From positions 434,001 through 498,000 of the forward strand of contig NZ_JAVDPW010000002.1 of the NCBI RefSeq assembly GCF_031453975.1: 64,000 bases of DNA. Direction: 5' to 3'. How positions within the stretch are numbered: the stretch's first letter is position 1; every line of letters begins with the position of its first letter. A program made the position numbers and the translations under genes. The notes below the pieces were generated by a model that did not search any database, was not told the origin of the DNA, and saw nothing but the letters and a program-made list of their open reading frames with translations. Of this stretch, positions 24,925 through 34,075 are shown piece after piece. The stretch comes from Inquilinus ginsengisoli_A. Its GTDB lineage: Bacteria; Pseudomonadota; Alphaproteobacteria; DSM-16000; Inquilinaceae.

Positions 24925-26582
24925 CCGACGCCATCACGTCAGGCCGGCCAATGCCCGGCGAAAGGCTGCTGGAGATCAGCGACCTGGCGGTGGAGTTCCA
25001 GGTGCCCGGCGGCGCGGTGCCGGCGGTCCGTGGCGTGTCCCTGCATCTCGACCGCGGCGAGACCCTGGCCCTGGTCGGCGAGAGCGGATCCGGCAAGTCG
25101 GTCACCGCCCTGTCGGTGCTGCAGCTGCTGCCCTATCCCAGTGCCCGCCATCCGCGCGGCAGCATCCGCTATCGCGGGCAGGAGCTGCTGGGCGCTCCGG
25201 AGAAGGTGCTGCGGACCGTCCGCGGCAACCGCATCGCCATGGTGTTCCAGGAGCCGATGACCTCCTTGAACCCGCTGCACACCATCGAGAAGCAGGTCGG
25301 CGAGGTGCTGTCGATCCACAAGGGCATGGGCAAGGCCCAGGCCCGTGCCCGGGTGCTGGAGCTGCTGTCGCTGGTCGGGCTGCCGAACCCGGAGCAGCGG
25401 CTGAACGCCTATCCGCATGAGCTGTCGGGCGGGCAAAGGCAGCGGGTGATGATCGCGATGGCGCTGGCCAACGAGCCCGACATCCTGATCGCCGACGAGC
25501 CGACCACGGCGCTGGACGTCACCATCCAGGCCCAGATCCTGGAGCTGATGAAGAGCCTGCAGGCCCGCTTCGGCATGGCGCTGCTGCTGATCACCCACGA
25601 CCTCGGCGTGGTCCGCAAGATGGCGGACCGGGTCTGCGTCATGAACAAGGGCGAGATCGTCGAGCAGGGCGAGACCGAGGCGGTGTTCCGGGCGCCGCAG
25701 CACCCCTACACCCAGCGGCTGCTGGCGTCGGAGCCCAAGGGCAACCCGGCGCCGCCCCCGGCCGACGCCCGCACGGTGGTCACGGCCAGCGAGATCAAGG
25801 TCTGGTTCCCGATCAAGGCGGGGGTGATGCGCCGGGTGGTCGACCATGTGAAGGCGGTCGACGGCATCGACGTCACCGTGCGCGAGGGCCACACCGTCGG
25901 CGTGGTCGGCGAAAGCGGGTCGGGCAAGACCACGCTGGGCCTCGCCTTGCTGCGCCTGATCTCGAGCAAGGGGTCGATCCGCTACGGCGACAAGGAGCTG
26001 CAGGGCCTGCAGTTCCGCGACATGCGCCCGCTGCGGCGCGAGATGCAGATCGTGTTCCAGGATCCCTACGGCTCGCTCAGCCCCCGCATGTCGGTGGCCG
26101 AGATCATCGAGGAGGGGCTGCAGGTCCATCATATCGGCGGGTCGGCCGCGGAGCGCGAACGGATGATCGTCTCGGCGCTGGAGGAGGTCGGGCTCGACCC
26201 GGCCAGCCGGCACCGCTACCCCCATGAGTTCTCCGGCGGCCAGCGCCAGCGCGTGGCGATCGCCCGGGCCATGGTGCTGAAGCCGAAATTCGTGGTGCTG
26301 GACGAGCCGACCTCGGCGCTGGACATGTCGGTCCAGGCCCAGATCGTCGACCTGCTGCGCGGGCTGCAGGAGAAGCACCGCCTGGCCTATCTGTTCATCA
26401 GCCACGACCTGAAGGTGGTCCGCGCCCTGTCGGACGAGGTGATCGTGATGAAGGCCGGCAAGGTGGTCGAGCACGGGCCGGCGCAGCAGATCTTCGACGC
26501 GCCGCAGCACCCCTACACCCAGGCGCTGCTGAAGGCCGCCCTCGAGCTCAAGGCGGCGGACACGCCCGAAGTGGCGAACTGA
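24921..26582 (+). CDS. yejF: Peptide ABC transporter ATPase YejF (two nucleotide-binding domains)
   Basis: A 553-aa fused ATPase with two complete ABC domains. The first has Walker A GESGSGKS (about residues 53-60) and signature LSGGQRQR, the second Walker A GESGSGKT and signature FSGGQRQR, each with Walker B (ILIADEPTT and VVLDEPTS). It powers import through YejBE. It is the last gene of the operon; an imperfect transcript end is suggested by the hairpin that follows. Confidence 0.94.
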   Translation: MTDAITSGRPMPGERLLEISDLAVEFQVPGGAVPAVRGVSLHLDRGETLALVGESGSGKSVTALSVLQLLPYPSARHPRGSIRYRGQELLGAPEKVLRTVRGNRIAMVFQEPMTSLNPLHTIEKQVGEVLSIHKGMGKAQARARVLELLSLVGLPNPEQRLNAYPHELSGGQRQRVMIAMALANEPDILIADEPTTALDVTIQAQILELMKSLQARFGMALLLITHDLGVVRKMADRVCVMNKGEIVEQGETEAVFRAPQHPYTQRLLASEPKGNPAPPPADARTVVTASEIKVWFPIKAGVMRRVVDHVKAVDGIDVTVREGHTVGVVGESGSGKTTLGLALLRLISSKGSIRYGDKELQGLQFRDMRPLRREMQIVFQDPYGSLSPRMSVAEIIEEGLQVHHIGGSAAERERMIVSALEEVGLDPASRHRYPHEFSGGQRQRVAIARAMVLKPKFVVLDEPTSALDMSVQAQIVDLLRGLQEKHRLAYLFISHDLKVVRALSDEVIVMKAGKVVEHGPAQQIFDAPQHPYTQALLKAALELKAADTPEVAN

Positions 26583-26586
26583 ACCG

Positions 26587-26610
26587 CTGGGTTCGCGAGA
26601 GCGAACCCAG
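26587..26610. terminator. Stem-loop between yejF and bioY
   Basis: A perfect 10-bp stem (CTGGGTTCGC/GCGAACCCAG) with a GAGA tetraloop starts 4 bp after the yejF stop and lies 11 bp from the bioY stop on the other strand. No T-run follows on either side, so it may be a bidirectional RNA end or stabiliser rather than a strict intrinsic terminator. Confidence 0.55.
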
Positions 26611-26621
26611 CCTGGGATGGA

Positions 26622-27203
26622 TCAGCCCTGCCGCCCCGCGCGGCGGTGGATGGCGGCGAGGGTGGCGACGCCCAGCGCGGTCTTCAGGGCCGTGCCGAAC
26701 AGGAACGGCGTAACGCCGGAGTCCAACGCCACGTCGGAGCCGAACAGCGCCGTCAGCCAGGTCGCGCCCAGGGCCAGGATCAGCGCATGGCCGAACAGCA
26801 GCGTGGCGGTCGACCGCAGGACATCGCTGGTCCAGCCGCGTTCGGACAGCCAGCCGATGAGGCCGGCCGCGATCGGAAAGGCGAAGAGATAGCCGGCGGT
26901 CGGGCCGACGAAATGCACCGCGCCGCCGGCGCCGCCCGACAGCACCGGCAGGCCGATCGCCGCTTCGGCCAGCCAGGCAAGGACGGTGGCGGCGCCCAGG
27001 CGCCAACCGCACAGGGTGCCGACCAGCAGCACCGCGAAGGTCTGCATGTTCATCGGCACCGGGATCATCGGGATCTCGATCCAGGACGACGCGGTCAGCA
27101 CCAGCGTGCCGACGGCGACCAGCACGGCCTTGGTCGCCAGCGACGCCCCGTGGAGCCGGAACGGAACCAGCGCCGAGGCCGGCAGGGTTTCACGGGAGGA
27201 CAT
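26622..27203 (-). CDS. bioY: Biotin transporter BioY (ECF S component)
   Basis: A 193-aa membrane protein with six helices. It contains IPMIPVPMNMQTFAVLLVG, the conserved biotin-contact stretch of BioY, and GGAGGAVHFVGPTAGYLFAFP. BioY binds biotin for uptake; no BioM/BioN energising proteins are adjacent, and solo BioY is common in alphaproteobacteria. The start at 27203 (MSSRETLP) is chosen because GCGGAG lies about 7 nt upstream, while an upstream MM at 27227 lacks such a site. Confidence 0.9.
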   Translation of the reverse strand: MSSRETLPASALVPFRLHGASLATKAVLVAVGTLVLTASSWIEIPMIPVPMNMQTFAVLLVGTLCGWRLGAATVLAWLAEAAIGLPVLSGGAGGAVHFVGPTAGYLFAFPIAAGLIGWLSERGWTSDVLRSTATLLFGHALILALGATWLTALFGSDVALDSGVTPFLFGTALKTALGVATLAAIHRRAGRQG

Positions 27204-27284
27204 CGGAAGACTCCGCAGACTCATCATGACGAGACAGCGGCATAGCCGAACGGGGCCGGGTGCACCATCCGGCCCCGTTCGGGG

Positions 27285-29060
27285 TCAGACCAGCGCGTCC
27301 TGCGGCTGCGGCGCCGGCCTCGTGTGCGCCCGGGCAGCCGCCGCCTTGGCGCCCTGGGTCACCGAGAACATCTCCAGCGTGTCGAGCTCATCCTCGGTCA
27401 CCGGCGTCAAAGCCAGGTCGTGATAGGCCTTGCGGTTCGGGTCGGCCTTGATCTGCCGCCGGATCCGGTTGAAGCGCCACCACAGCCGCAGCAGCGCCCA
27501 ATGCTTGGCCACGGTCTCGCCGGCATAGCCGAGATAGAACGGGATGGCCGCCTCGCGCGGCAGGCCGGGGCGGCGGTCGGTGCGTGCCTTGCGGCGGAGA
27601 TAGCCGCCTTCCAGCGGATGCAGCTTCTCGACCGAGATGCAGCTGTAGAACCACAGCAGCAGGAACAGGATCTTGCCGACGCTGATGCCGGTCGCCGCCG
27701 CCCGGCGCATCACCGTCTCCATATGCGCCGGCGAGTAGTAGGTGTCCCAGGCCAGCTGGTAGACCCGTTCCCACTCCGCCCGCGGCATCAGCGGATGGCC
27801 GGTGGTGGTGTGGTTCAGGTCGTAGCGGTTCATGTCGGCATCCATGGCGATGCCGGACTGGAACAGGTTCTTGTGGTCCTCCGACCCCGGCAGCGGCGTC
27901 AGGAAGAAGAATTCCAGCAGGTCGACCGGCAGCTCACGCTGGATGATGCCGATGTCGCGGACGATGGTCTCCGCCGTGTCGGTCGGGAAGCCCAGGATGT
28001 AGCCGGCATAGGTCATCGCCCCGATCGACTTCCAGGCCAGCAGCATCTTGCGGTATTCGGTGATCTTGTTCTGCCGCTTCTTGGCGCCGACCAGGCTGTC
28101 CGGGTTGATGTTCTCCAGCCCGATGAACACCCGCGTCACCCCGGCCCGCCCCGCCTTCTCGATGAAGTGCGGGATGCGATGGCACATGGTGTCGACCTGG
28201 ATGATCATGCGGAACGACAGCTTCTCCCGCTCCCGCAGCTCGATCAGCCGGTCGAAGATCGGCTCCCAATCCTTGTTGCGGGCGAAGTTGTCGTCGGTGA
28301 TGAAGAAACGGCTGATGCCGTTCCGCACATTCTCGCGGATGATCTGTTCGACATCGTCGGGCGACCGACGGCGCGACTTGCGGCCCTGCACGTTGATGAT
28401 GGTGCAGAAGGAGCATTGGAACGGGCAGCCGCGACCGGCGTCGAAGCTGGCATGCCGGCCCGCGGTGCGACGCACCCGCGCGATCGGCAGCACCGGCATC
28501 GGCACGCCTTCGATGTTCGGCAGGTCGTCCATGAAGTTGTAGAGCGGCTGCAGCCGACCGGCGAAGGCGTCGATCAGCACCGCATCGAGCCGCCCCTCGG
28601 CCTCGCCGGCGAACAGCGAGATGCCCATCGCCTGGGCGGCCGCCACCTCCGGCTGCAGCCCGGGCAGCATGGCGATGGTGCCGGAGACGTGGAAGCCGCC
28701 GATGCCGACCTGGAGACCCGCATCCCGCAGCGGCCGGGCGATGTCGACGGCCCGGGGAAACTGGTTCGACTGGACCCCGACCAGCGCCACCATCCCGGCC
28801 CCGGCGCGCCGGATGCGGCGGATGATGGCCTGGGGCCGGACCCGGGTGTTGGTCTCGTCGATCGCGGTGATCGCGATCTCGACATCGGGGCCGAGGATGT
28901 GGCGCTCGGCGCAGTCGCGGGCGAGGCCGTACAGCACCGCCAGCGTGTTCGACGGAATCGCCGACCGCAGCCACTGGATGACATAACCGTCATCGTCGTA
29001 ATGCGACGGCTTGATCAGAATCAGTTCGAAAATCCGTTTCGCGCTCGTCCCAGCCGCCAT
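27285..29060 (-). CDS. B12-binding domain radical SAM protein
   Basis: A 591-aa protein. Residues 1-170 resemble a B12-binding domain (IKPSHYDDDGYVIQWLRS... VALVGVQSNQFPRAVDIA... VGIGGFHVSG), but the canonical DxHxxG histidine motif is not obvious. The radical SAM domain has the cluster motif CPFQCSFC (about residue 205), then GGxE-like positions and FIGLENINPDSL, TYAGYILGFPTDT. The C-terminal third contains a hydrophobic segment (VGKILFLLLWFYSC) and basic helices. It performs unknown SAM-radical chemistry, perhaps on a membrane-associated substrate. Start at 29060 has GGGGGA upstream. It is divergent from pxpA. Confidence 0.82.
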   Translation of the reverse strand: MAAGTSAKRIFELILIKPSHYDDDGYVIQWLRSAIPSNTLAVLYGLARDCAERHILGPDVEIAITAIDETNTRVRPQAIIRRIRRAGAGMVALVGVQSNQFPRAVDIARPLRDAGLQVGIGGFHVSGTIAMLPGLQPEVAAAQAMGISLFAGEAEGRLDAVLIDAFAGRLQPLYNFMDDLPNIEGVPMPVLPIARVRRTAGRHASFDAGRGCPFQCSFCTIINVQGRKSRRRSPDDVEQIIRENVRNGISRFFITDDNFARNKDWEPIFDRLIELREREKLSFRMIIQVDTMCHRIPHFIEKAGRAGVTRVFIGLENINPDSLVGAKKRQNKITEYRKMLLAWKSIGAMTYAGYILGFPTDTAETIVRDIGIIQRELPVDLLEFFFLTPLPGSEDHKNLFQSGIAMDADMNRYDLNHTTTGHPLMPRAEWERVYQLAWDTYYSPAHMETVMRRAAATGISVGKILFLLLWFYSCISVEKLHPLEGGYLRRKARTDRRPGLPREAAIPFYLGYAGETVAKHWALLRLWWRFNRIRRQIKADPNRKAYHDLALTPVTEDELDTLEMFSVTQGAKAAAARAHTRPAPQPQDALV

Positions 29061-29207
29061 ATCGGGCGTCCCCCTTTGTGGGTCGTGCTGGACCTGAATA
29101 CCACGATCCGAGGCCAGAGGGCGACGGCGCGTCCACCGATTGCCGCCGCCGCCGCCGAAGTTCATATAGGGGAGAGGCACCACCGCGATGGCCGTTTCGG
29201 GATTCAT

Positions 29208-29984
29208 ATGATGGCGAGCGTCGATCTGAACTGCGACATGGGCGAAGGCTTCGGCGCCTGGGAGATGGGCGACGACGCGGCGATGCTGGAGATCGTCACC
29301 TCGGCCAATGTCGCCTGCGGCTTCCATGCCGGCGACCCGACGGTGATGCGGCGGACCCTGGTGCTGGCCCGCGACCGGGGCATCGGCGTCGGCGCCCATC
29401 CCGGCTTCCTGGACATCTTCGGCTTCGGCCGGCGCGCGATCCAGGGCCAGACGGCGGAGGAGATCGAGGCCCAGACGGTCTACCAGATCGGCGCCATCCA
29501 AGGCATGGCCAAGGCCGTCGGCCACCGGGTCACCCACGTCAAGGCGCATGGCGCGCTGAGCAACATGGCGATGGTCGACGACGCCATGGCGCTGGCCATC
29601 GGCCGGGCGATCCGGTCGATCGACCCGGCGCTGGCCTACATGGTGCTTCCCGGCACCGCGCTGGAGCGCGCGGCCGTCGAGCTCGGCCTGCCGGTGGTGC
29701 GCGAGGTCTTCGCCGACCGCACCTACGAGGACGACGCCACCCTGACCCCGCGCAGGATCGCCGGATCGATGATCCACGACCCCGACCTGGCGGCCGAGCG
29801 GGTGCTGCGCATGGTCGAGGAGCAGGCGATCACCAGCCGCGACGGCAAGCGCATCCCGGTGCCGATCGACACCGTCTGCGTCCATGGCGACACGCCGGGC
29901 GCGGTCGGCATCGCCCGCCGCATCCGCGACCGGCTGGAAGCGGCCGGCATCAGCCTGGTCGCGCTCAAGGACCGGCCGGCGTGA
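29208..29984 (+). CDS. pxpA: 5-oxoprolinase subunit A (LamB/YcsF family)
   Basis: A 258-aa PxpA with family motifs DLNCDMGEGFGAW at the N-terminus, ANVACGFHAGDP, GAHPGFLD and HVKAHGALSN. With PxpB and PxpC it hydrolyses 5-oxoproline (pyroglutamate) to glutamate. PxpB and PxpC are not in this window, so the gene is an isolated subunit here. Two adjacent ATGs (29208 and 29211) could start it; no good ribosome-binding site is visible for either. It is transcribed away from the radical SAM gene. Confidence 0.9.
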   Translation: MMASVDLNCDMGEGFGAWEMGDDAAMLEIVTSANVACGFHAGDPTVMRRTLVLARDRGIGVGAHPGFLDIFGFGRRAIQGQTAEEIEAQTVYQIGAIQGMAKAVGHRVTHVKAHGALSNMAMVDDAMALAIGRAIRSIDPALAYMVLPGTALERAAVELGLPVVREVFADRTYEDDATLTPRRIAGSMIHDPDLAAERVLRMVEEQAITSRDGKRIPVPIDTVCVHGDTPGAVGIARRIRDRLEAAGISLVALKDRPA

Positions 29985-30170
29985 GGCAGACGCCGCCCGG
30001 CGGCACAAAGAATTCGGCTCGATTATTCCAGATAAATCCACATCGCGCCGGCACATGACCCTTGCCGAAAGGGCTCTTGTAACCGAACGTTCACGCGTCC
30101 ATCTCCGGAACCGCAGACTGCCAGTCCTGAGGGCAAGCCCGATGCCGCCCCTGCCCGTCCGGAGACGGAA

Positions 30171-31199
30171 ATGATCCTCGATCGACGCCGCCTACTCGCC
30201 AGCGTCAGCCTTGCCCTCGCCGGCCTCTCCGTGGCCGCGGCCGCCGACCCGGACGGCGTGATCCGCAGCGCCGAGGGCGAGGCGCCGGTGAAGCCGGGCA
30301 TCGTCTATGCGCTGGGCGAGAAGCGGGATGGCGGCTTCAACGAGGGCGCCCTCCACGCGCTCGAATTCTTCCGCAACGAGACCAGCGAGCCCTTCCTCGA
30401 AGCCGAGATCCACCAGGTCGAGGAGTTCGGCCCGGCCGTGGCCGGAATGGTGCAGCAGGGCGCCAACCTGATCATCGCCGTCGGCTTCTACTACGCCGAC
30501 CCGGTCGCGACCGCCGCCGCGGCGAATCCCGAGCTGCGCTTCGTCCTGGTCGACGGCGTCGCGGAGGGGCCGAACATCCGCTCGATCGTGTTCCGCGAGC
30601 AGGAGGGCGCCTATCTCGTCGGCGTGCTGGCGGCCCTGGCATCGAAGACCGGCACCATCGGCTTCGTCGGCGCCATCGACGTTCCGCTGATGCACAAATT
30701 CGTCGACGGCTTCGCCGCCGGCGCCAAGGCCACCCGGCCCGAGATCGCCACCCTGGTCGACTATATCGGCACCGACGCCACCGCCTTCCACGACAAGACC
30801 CGGGCCTCCGAGATCGCGCATGGCGAGATCGACCGGGGCGCTGACGTGATCTTCGCCGTCGCCGGCGAAGCCAATCTCGGCGTGTTCCAGGCGGCGCGGG
30901 CGGCCGAGAAGCTGGCGATCGGCGTCGACAGCAACCAGAACGGCGTGGTGCCCGGCACGATCCTGACCTCGATGCTGAAGCGCGTCGACATCGCGGTGCT
31001 GCGGGCGCTCGACGATATGCGGGCAGGCACCTGGACCCCGGGCGAGATGACGCTGGGCGTGCGCGAACATGGCGTCGGCTGGGCAATCGACCAGAACAAC
31101 CGGCCGCTGGTGACCCGGTCGATGGAGGACGCGGTCGAGACCGCCCGCCGCGCCATCGCCGACGGCACCATCAAGGTGCCGGACCCGACTTCGCCCTGA
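30171..31199 (+). CDS. BMP family ABC transporter substrate-binding protein
   Basis: A 342-aa PnrA/BMP-family periplasmic protein. The N-terminus (MILDRRRLLASVSLALAGLS) has a double-arginine and hydrophobic core, but no lipobox cysteine, so it is soluble rather than a lipoprotein. Conserved stretches include GGFNEGALHALE and GFVGAIDVPLMHKFVDGFAAG. The family binds nucleosides or related purines. No permease or ATPase genes are adjacent, so it is an orphan here or serves a distant transporter. Confidence 0.85.
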   Translation: MILDRRRLLASVSLALAGLSVAAAADPDGVIRSAEGEAPVKPGIVYALGEKRDGGFNEGALHALEFFRNETSEPFLEAEIHQVEEFGPAVAGMVQQGANLIIAVGFYYADPVATAAAANPELRFVLVDGVAEGPNIRSIVFREQEGAYLVGVLAALASKTGTIGFVGAIDVPLMHKFVDGFAAGAKATRPEIATLVDYIGTDATAFHDKTRASEIAHGEIDRGADVIFAVAGEANLGVFQAARAAEKLAIGVDSNQNGVVPGTILTSMLKRVDIAVLRALDDMRAGTWTPGEMTLGVREHGVGWAIDQNNRPLVTRSMEDAVETARRAIADGTIKVPDPTSP

Positions 31200-31244
31200 C
31201 ACCGGGCCGACCGGTCTCGTGATCTCTCTCCGGGAAGAGCAAGG

Positions 31245-32507
31245 TCAGGGCTCGTCCGGCAGTTCATCCAGGCGGCGCTGCAGGAACCGGCGTTCCGGCT
31301 CCTGCAGCGCCAGGTCGAGCGCGCGCCGGTAGGCGATGCGCGCCTCGGCCGTCCGCCCCAGCCGACGGCACAGATCGGCCCGTGCTGCATGGGCCAGGTG
31401 GTAGTCGGCGAGGTCGCCCTTCGCCAGGATCGCGTCGATCAGGACGAGCCCCGCCGCCGGGCCGTCGCGCATCGCCACCGCCACGGCGCGGTTGAGCGCC
31501 ACCACGGGCGATGGCTCGATCTCCGCCAGCAGGTCGTACAGCCCGGCGATCTCGGCCCAATCCGTGGCCGCGGCCTCGGGAGCGTCGGCATGCACCGCGG
31601 CGATCGCGGCCTGCAGCGCGTAGGGCCCGGGCGGGCCGGAGGACAGCGCCTGCACCACCAGTGCCGCCCCCTCGGCGATCTGGTCCCGGTTCCACAGCGA
31701 CCGGTCCTGGTCCGGCAGCAGCACCAGGTCGCCCGAGGGCGAGCTGCGCGCCGCCCGCCGCGACTCCTGCAGCAGCATCAGGGCCAGCAGCCCGATCGTC
31801 TCGGGCTCCGCCGGTAGCAGTTCGACCAGCAACCGGCCCAGGCGGATCGCCTCACCCGACAGGTCGGCGCGCGTCAGCGCCGGCCCGGATGACGCCAGAT
31901 ATCCCTCGTTGAACACGAGGTAGATGACGCGCAGCACGCTGTCCAACCGCTCCGGCCGCTCGGCCGGCGGCGGCACCTGGTAGGGAATGCCGGCGTCGCG
32001 GATCTTCGCCTTCGCCCGCACGATGCGCTGGGCCATGGTGGACGGCGCGGTCAGGAAGGCGCGCGCGATCTCCTCGGTGGTCAGGCCGCACATCTCACGC
32101 AGCGTCAGCGCCAGCTGGGCGTCCGGCGACAAGGCGGGGTGGCAGCAGGTGAAGATCAGCCGCAGCCGGTCGTCCTCCACCTCGCCCTCCTCCCGCTCCT
32201 CCGGCTCGGCCGCCTCGCCGTCCAGCTGTTCGGCCATCGCGGCCAGCGCCGCATCGAAGCGGGCGCGGCGGCGCAGCCCGTCGATCGCCTTGAACCGCCC
32301 GGCCGAGACCAGCCACGCCCGCGGGCTGGCGGGCACGCCGGTCCGCGGCCATTGCTCCGCTGCGGCGCGGAAGGCCTCGTGCATCGCCTCCTCGGCCAGG
32401 GTGAAGTCGCCGAGCAGGCGGATCAGCGTGGCCAGCACCCGGCGCGAGTCCGTCCGGTAGACGGACTCGATCGTCTGCTGCATCGCCCGGGCGGGATTCA
32501 CGGTCAT
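31245..32507 (-). CDS. ECF-type RNA polymerase sigma factor, ECF42-like
   Basis: A 420-aa sigma factor. Region 2 is at about residues 10-80 (SRRVLATLIRLLGDFTLAEEAMHEAF), region 4 at about 115-165 (LTLREMCGLTTEEIARAF), and a long C-terminal extension (about 185-420) with VIYLVFNEGYLAS and TPR-like helices. This C-terminal domain and the neighbouring DGPF protein are the markers of ECF42 sigma factors, which lack a classical anti-sigma factor. The start ATG is inside the DGPF gene's end (4-bp ATGA overlap), implying coupled translation. Confidence 0.88.
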   Translation of the reverse strand: MTVNPARAMQQTIESVYRTDSRRVLATLIRLLGDFTLAEEAMHEAFRAAAEQWPRTGVPASPRAWLVSAGRFKAIDGLRRRARFDAALAAMAEQLDGEAAEPEEREEGEVEDDRLRLIFTCCHPALSPDAQLALTLREMCGLTTEEIARAFLTAPSTMAQRIVRAKAKIRDAGIPYQVPPPAERPERLDSVLRVIYLVFNEGYLASSGPALTRADLSGEAIRLGRLLVELLPAEPETIGLLALMLLQESRRAARSSPSGDLVLLPDQDRSLWNRDQIAEGAALVVQALSSGPPGPYALQAAIAAVHADAPEAAATDWAEIAGLYDLLAEIEPSPVVALNRAVAVAMRDGPAAGLVLIDAILAKGDLADYHLAHAARADLCRRLGRTAEARIAYRRALDLALQEPERRFLQRRLDELPDEP

Positions 32508-32863
32508 CGGTCGCCACAGAACTCCCGCACCGGCCGGACTTCGATGCTGCCCATCCGCACCATCGGGATGCCGGCCGCGAGCTGCAGCGCCTGGTTCAGG
32601 TCCCGCGCCTCGATCATGATGAAGCCGGAGAGATGCTCCTTGGTCTCGGCGAAGGGCCCGTCCGTGGTGGAGAGCCGGCCGCCGCGGATCCGCAGGGTGG
32701 TGGCGGCGCTGGTCGGCTGCAGCGCCTGGGCGGCGACGTAGTGGCCGCGGCGGCGCAGCTCCTCGTCATTGGCCAGGGATTCGCTGATCAGCGCGTTGAA
32801 CTCCGTGGGCGACATCGCGTCCAGGGTCCGCTGCTCCATATAGACCAGGCAGAGATACTTCAT
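32504..32863 (-). CDS. YCII-related DGPF-domain protein
   Basis: A 119-aa protein with a YCII/DGPF fold: MKYLCLVYMEQ at the start and STTDGPFAETKEHLSGF, the DGPF motif, in the middle. Such proteins are genetically tied to ECF42 sigma factors and may be targets or signalling partners of them. The start at 32863 (with GAGACGGCG upstream) is used; a longer frame upstream is low-complexity and basic. It is the first gene of the two-gene unit with the sigma factor. Confidence 0.87.
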   Translation of the reverse strand: MKYLCLVYMEQRTLDAMSPTEFNALISESLANDEELRRRGHYVAAQALQPTSAATTLRIRGGRLSTTDGPFAETKEHLSGFIMIEARDLNQALQLAAGIPMVRMGSIEVRPVREFCGDR

Positions 32864-32994
32864 CGCCGTCTCCTCTCGGGTTCGCTGGATTGTGGACGGG
32901 AGTGGTCGTCCGGCGAAGGCCGGAATCGACATCCGGTCCTCGCCTTTTCGCCGTCGCGGTTTACGGCGCGGCGCCGTGCGCCTAGAAGAACGCC

Positions 32995-34005
32995 ATGGCA
33001 CAGACGCTCGATATCGGTTCCGTCGCGGTTCCCGGACGGGTCTGGATCGCCCCGATGACCGGGGTGTCCGACCTGCCGTTCCGCCGCGCCGCCTCGCGGC
33101 TGAGCGCGGCCTATGTCGCGACCGAGATGGTGGCCTGCGCCGAATTCGCCCGTGGCCGGCCGGATGTGCTGCGGCGCGCGGCGGTGGGCGACGGCCTGCC
33201 GTTGATGGTGGTGCAGCTGGTCGGCCATGAGGTCGCCGCCATGGCCGAGGGCGCGCGCCTGGCCGCCGCCGCCGGGGCCGAGATTATCGACCTCAATTTC
33301 GGCTGCCCGGCGCGCGAGGTGACCGGGGTGCAGTCCGGCTCCGCCCTGATGCGCGACCCGGACCTGGCCGAGCGCCTGGTGGCGGCCGCCGCCAACGCCG
33401 TGGATGTGCCGGTCACGGTCAAGATGCGCCTGGGCTGGGACGATGCCAGCCGCAACGCGCCCGACTTCGCCCGCCGGGTCGAGGCGGTCGGCGCCCGCGC
33501 CATCACCGTGCATGGCCGCACCCGCTGCCAGTTCTACAAGGGCGTGGCCGACTGGGCCGCCGTGCGCGACGTGAAAGACGCGGTGTCGGTCCCTGTCATC
33601 GTCAATGGCGACATCGTCGACGGCGCCACCGCCGGCGATGCTCTGGCGCGATCCGGCGCCGACGGGGTGATGATCGGCCGCGGCGTCACCGGCAAGCCCT
33701 GGATCGCCGCGGCGGTCGAGGCTGCCCTCGACGGCGGTGACGGATTCCGGGAGCCTGACCGCGACCAGCGGCTGGCCATCGCGCTGGAGCATCTGCGCGA
33801 GACCCTGGCCTTCTACGGCGACGGCCACGGGCTGCGCATCTTCCGCAAGCACCTGGCCGCCTATATCGAGGCCGCGCCCTGGCCGGCCACGGCGGAGGAT
33901 CGCCGTGAGGCCCGCCGAGTGCTGTGCCAGGCCGATGCGCCGGGCGCGGTCGAAGCCGGCCTGACCGCCCTGTGGACCGATCCGGGACACCGTCTGGCCG
34001 CCTGA
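32995..34005 (+). CDS. dusB: tRNA-dihydrouridine synthase, DusB/NifR3 family
   Basis: A 336-aa flavin enzyme that reduces uridine in the tRNA D-loop to dihydrouridine. It starts with VWIAPMTGVSDLPFRR, has NFGCPAREVTGVQSGSAL with the catalytic cysteine, and HGRTRCQFYKG, the FMN-binding loop with conserved arginines. The TIM barrel is followed by a helical domain ending about residue 330. The length is normal. The gene stands alone, unlike the nifR3-ntrBC operon known from other alphaproteobacteria, so it may be a second Dus paralogue. Confidence 0.9.
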   Translation: MAQTLDIGSVAVPGRVWIAPMTGVSDLPFRRAASRLSAAYVATEMVACAEFARGRPDVLRRAAVGDGLPLMVVQLVGHEVAAMAEGARLAAAAGAEIIDLNFGCPAREVTGVQSGSALMRDPDLAERLVAAAANAVDVPVTVKMRLGWDDASRNAPDFARRVEAVGARAITVHGRTRCQFYKGVADWAAVRDVKDAVSVPVIVNGDIVDGATAGDALARSGADGVMIGRGVTGKPWIAAAVEAALDGGDGFREPDRDQRLAIALEHLRETLAFYGDGHGLRIFRKHLAAYIEAAPWPATAEDRREARRVLCQADAPGAVEAGLTALWTDPGHRLAA

Positions 34006-34075
34006 CAGCAGACCGGTACAAGACGCCGGCCCCCTTGCAGCCCACAACTCCGGTCCCGAGACACGGAGTTGCCCG

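Noticed and set aside
29985..30170. Possible riboswitch before the BMP-family binding protein
   Set aside because: Only a short CCCTT/AAGGG hairpin is visible; no known aptamer signature was recognised.
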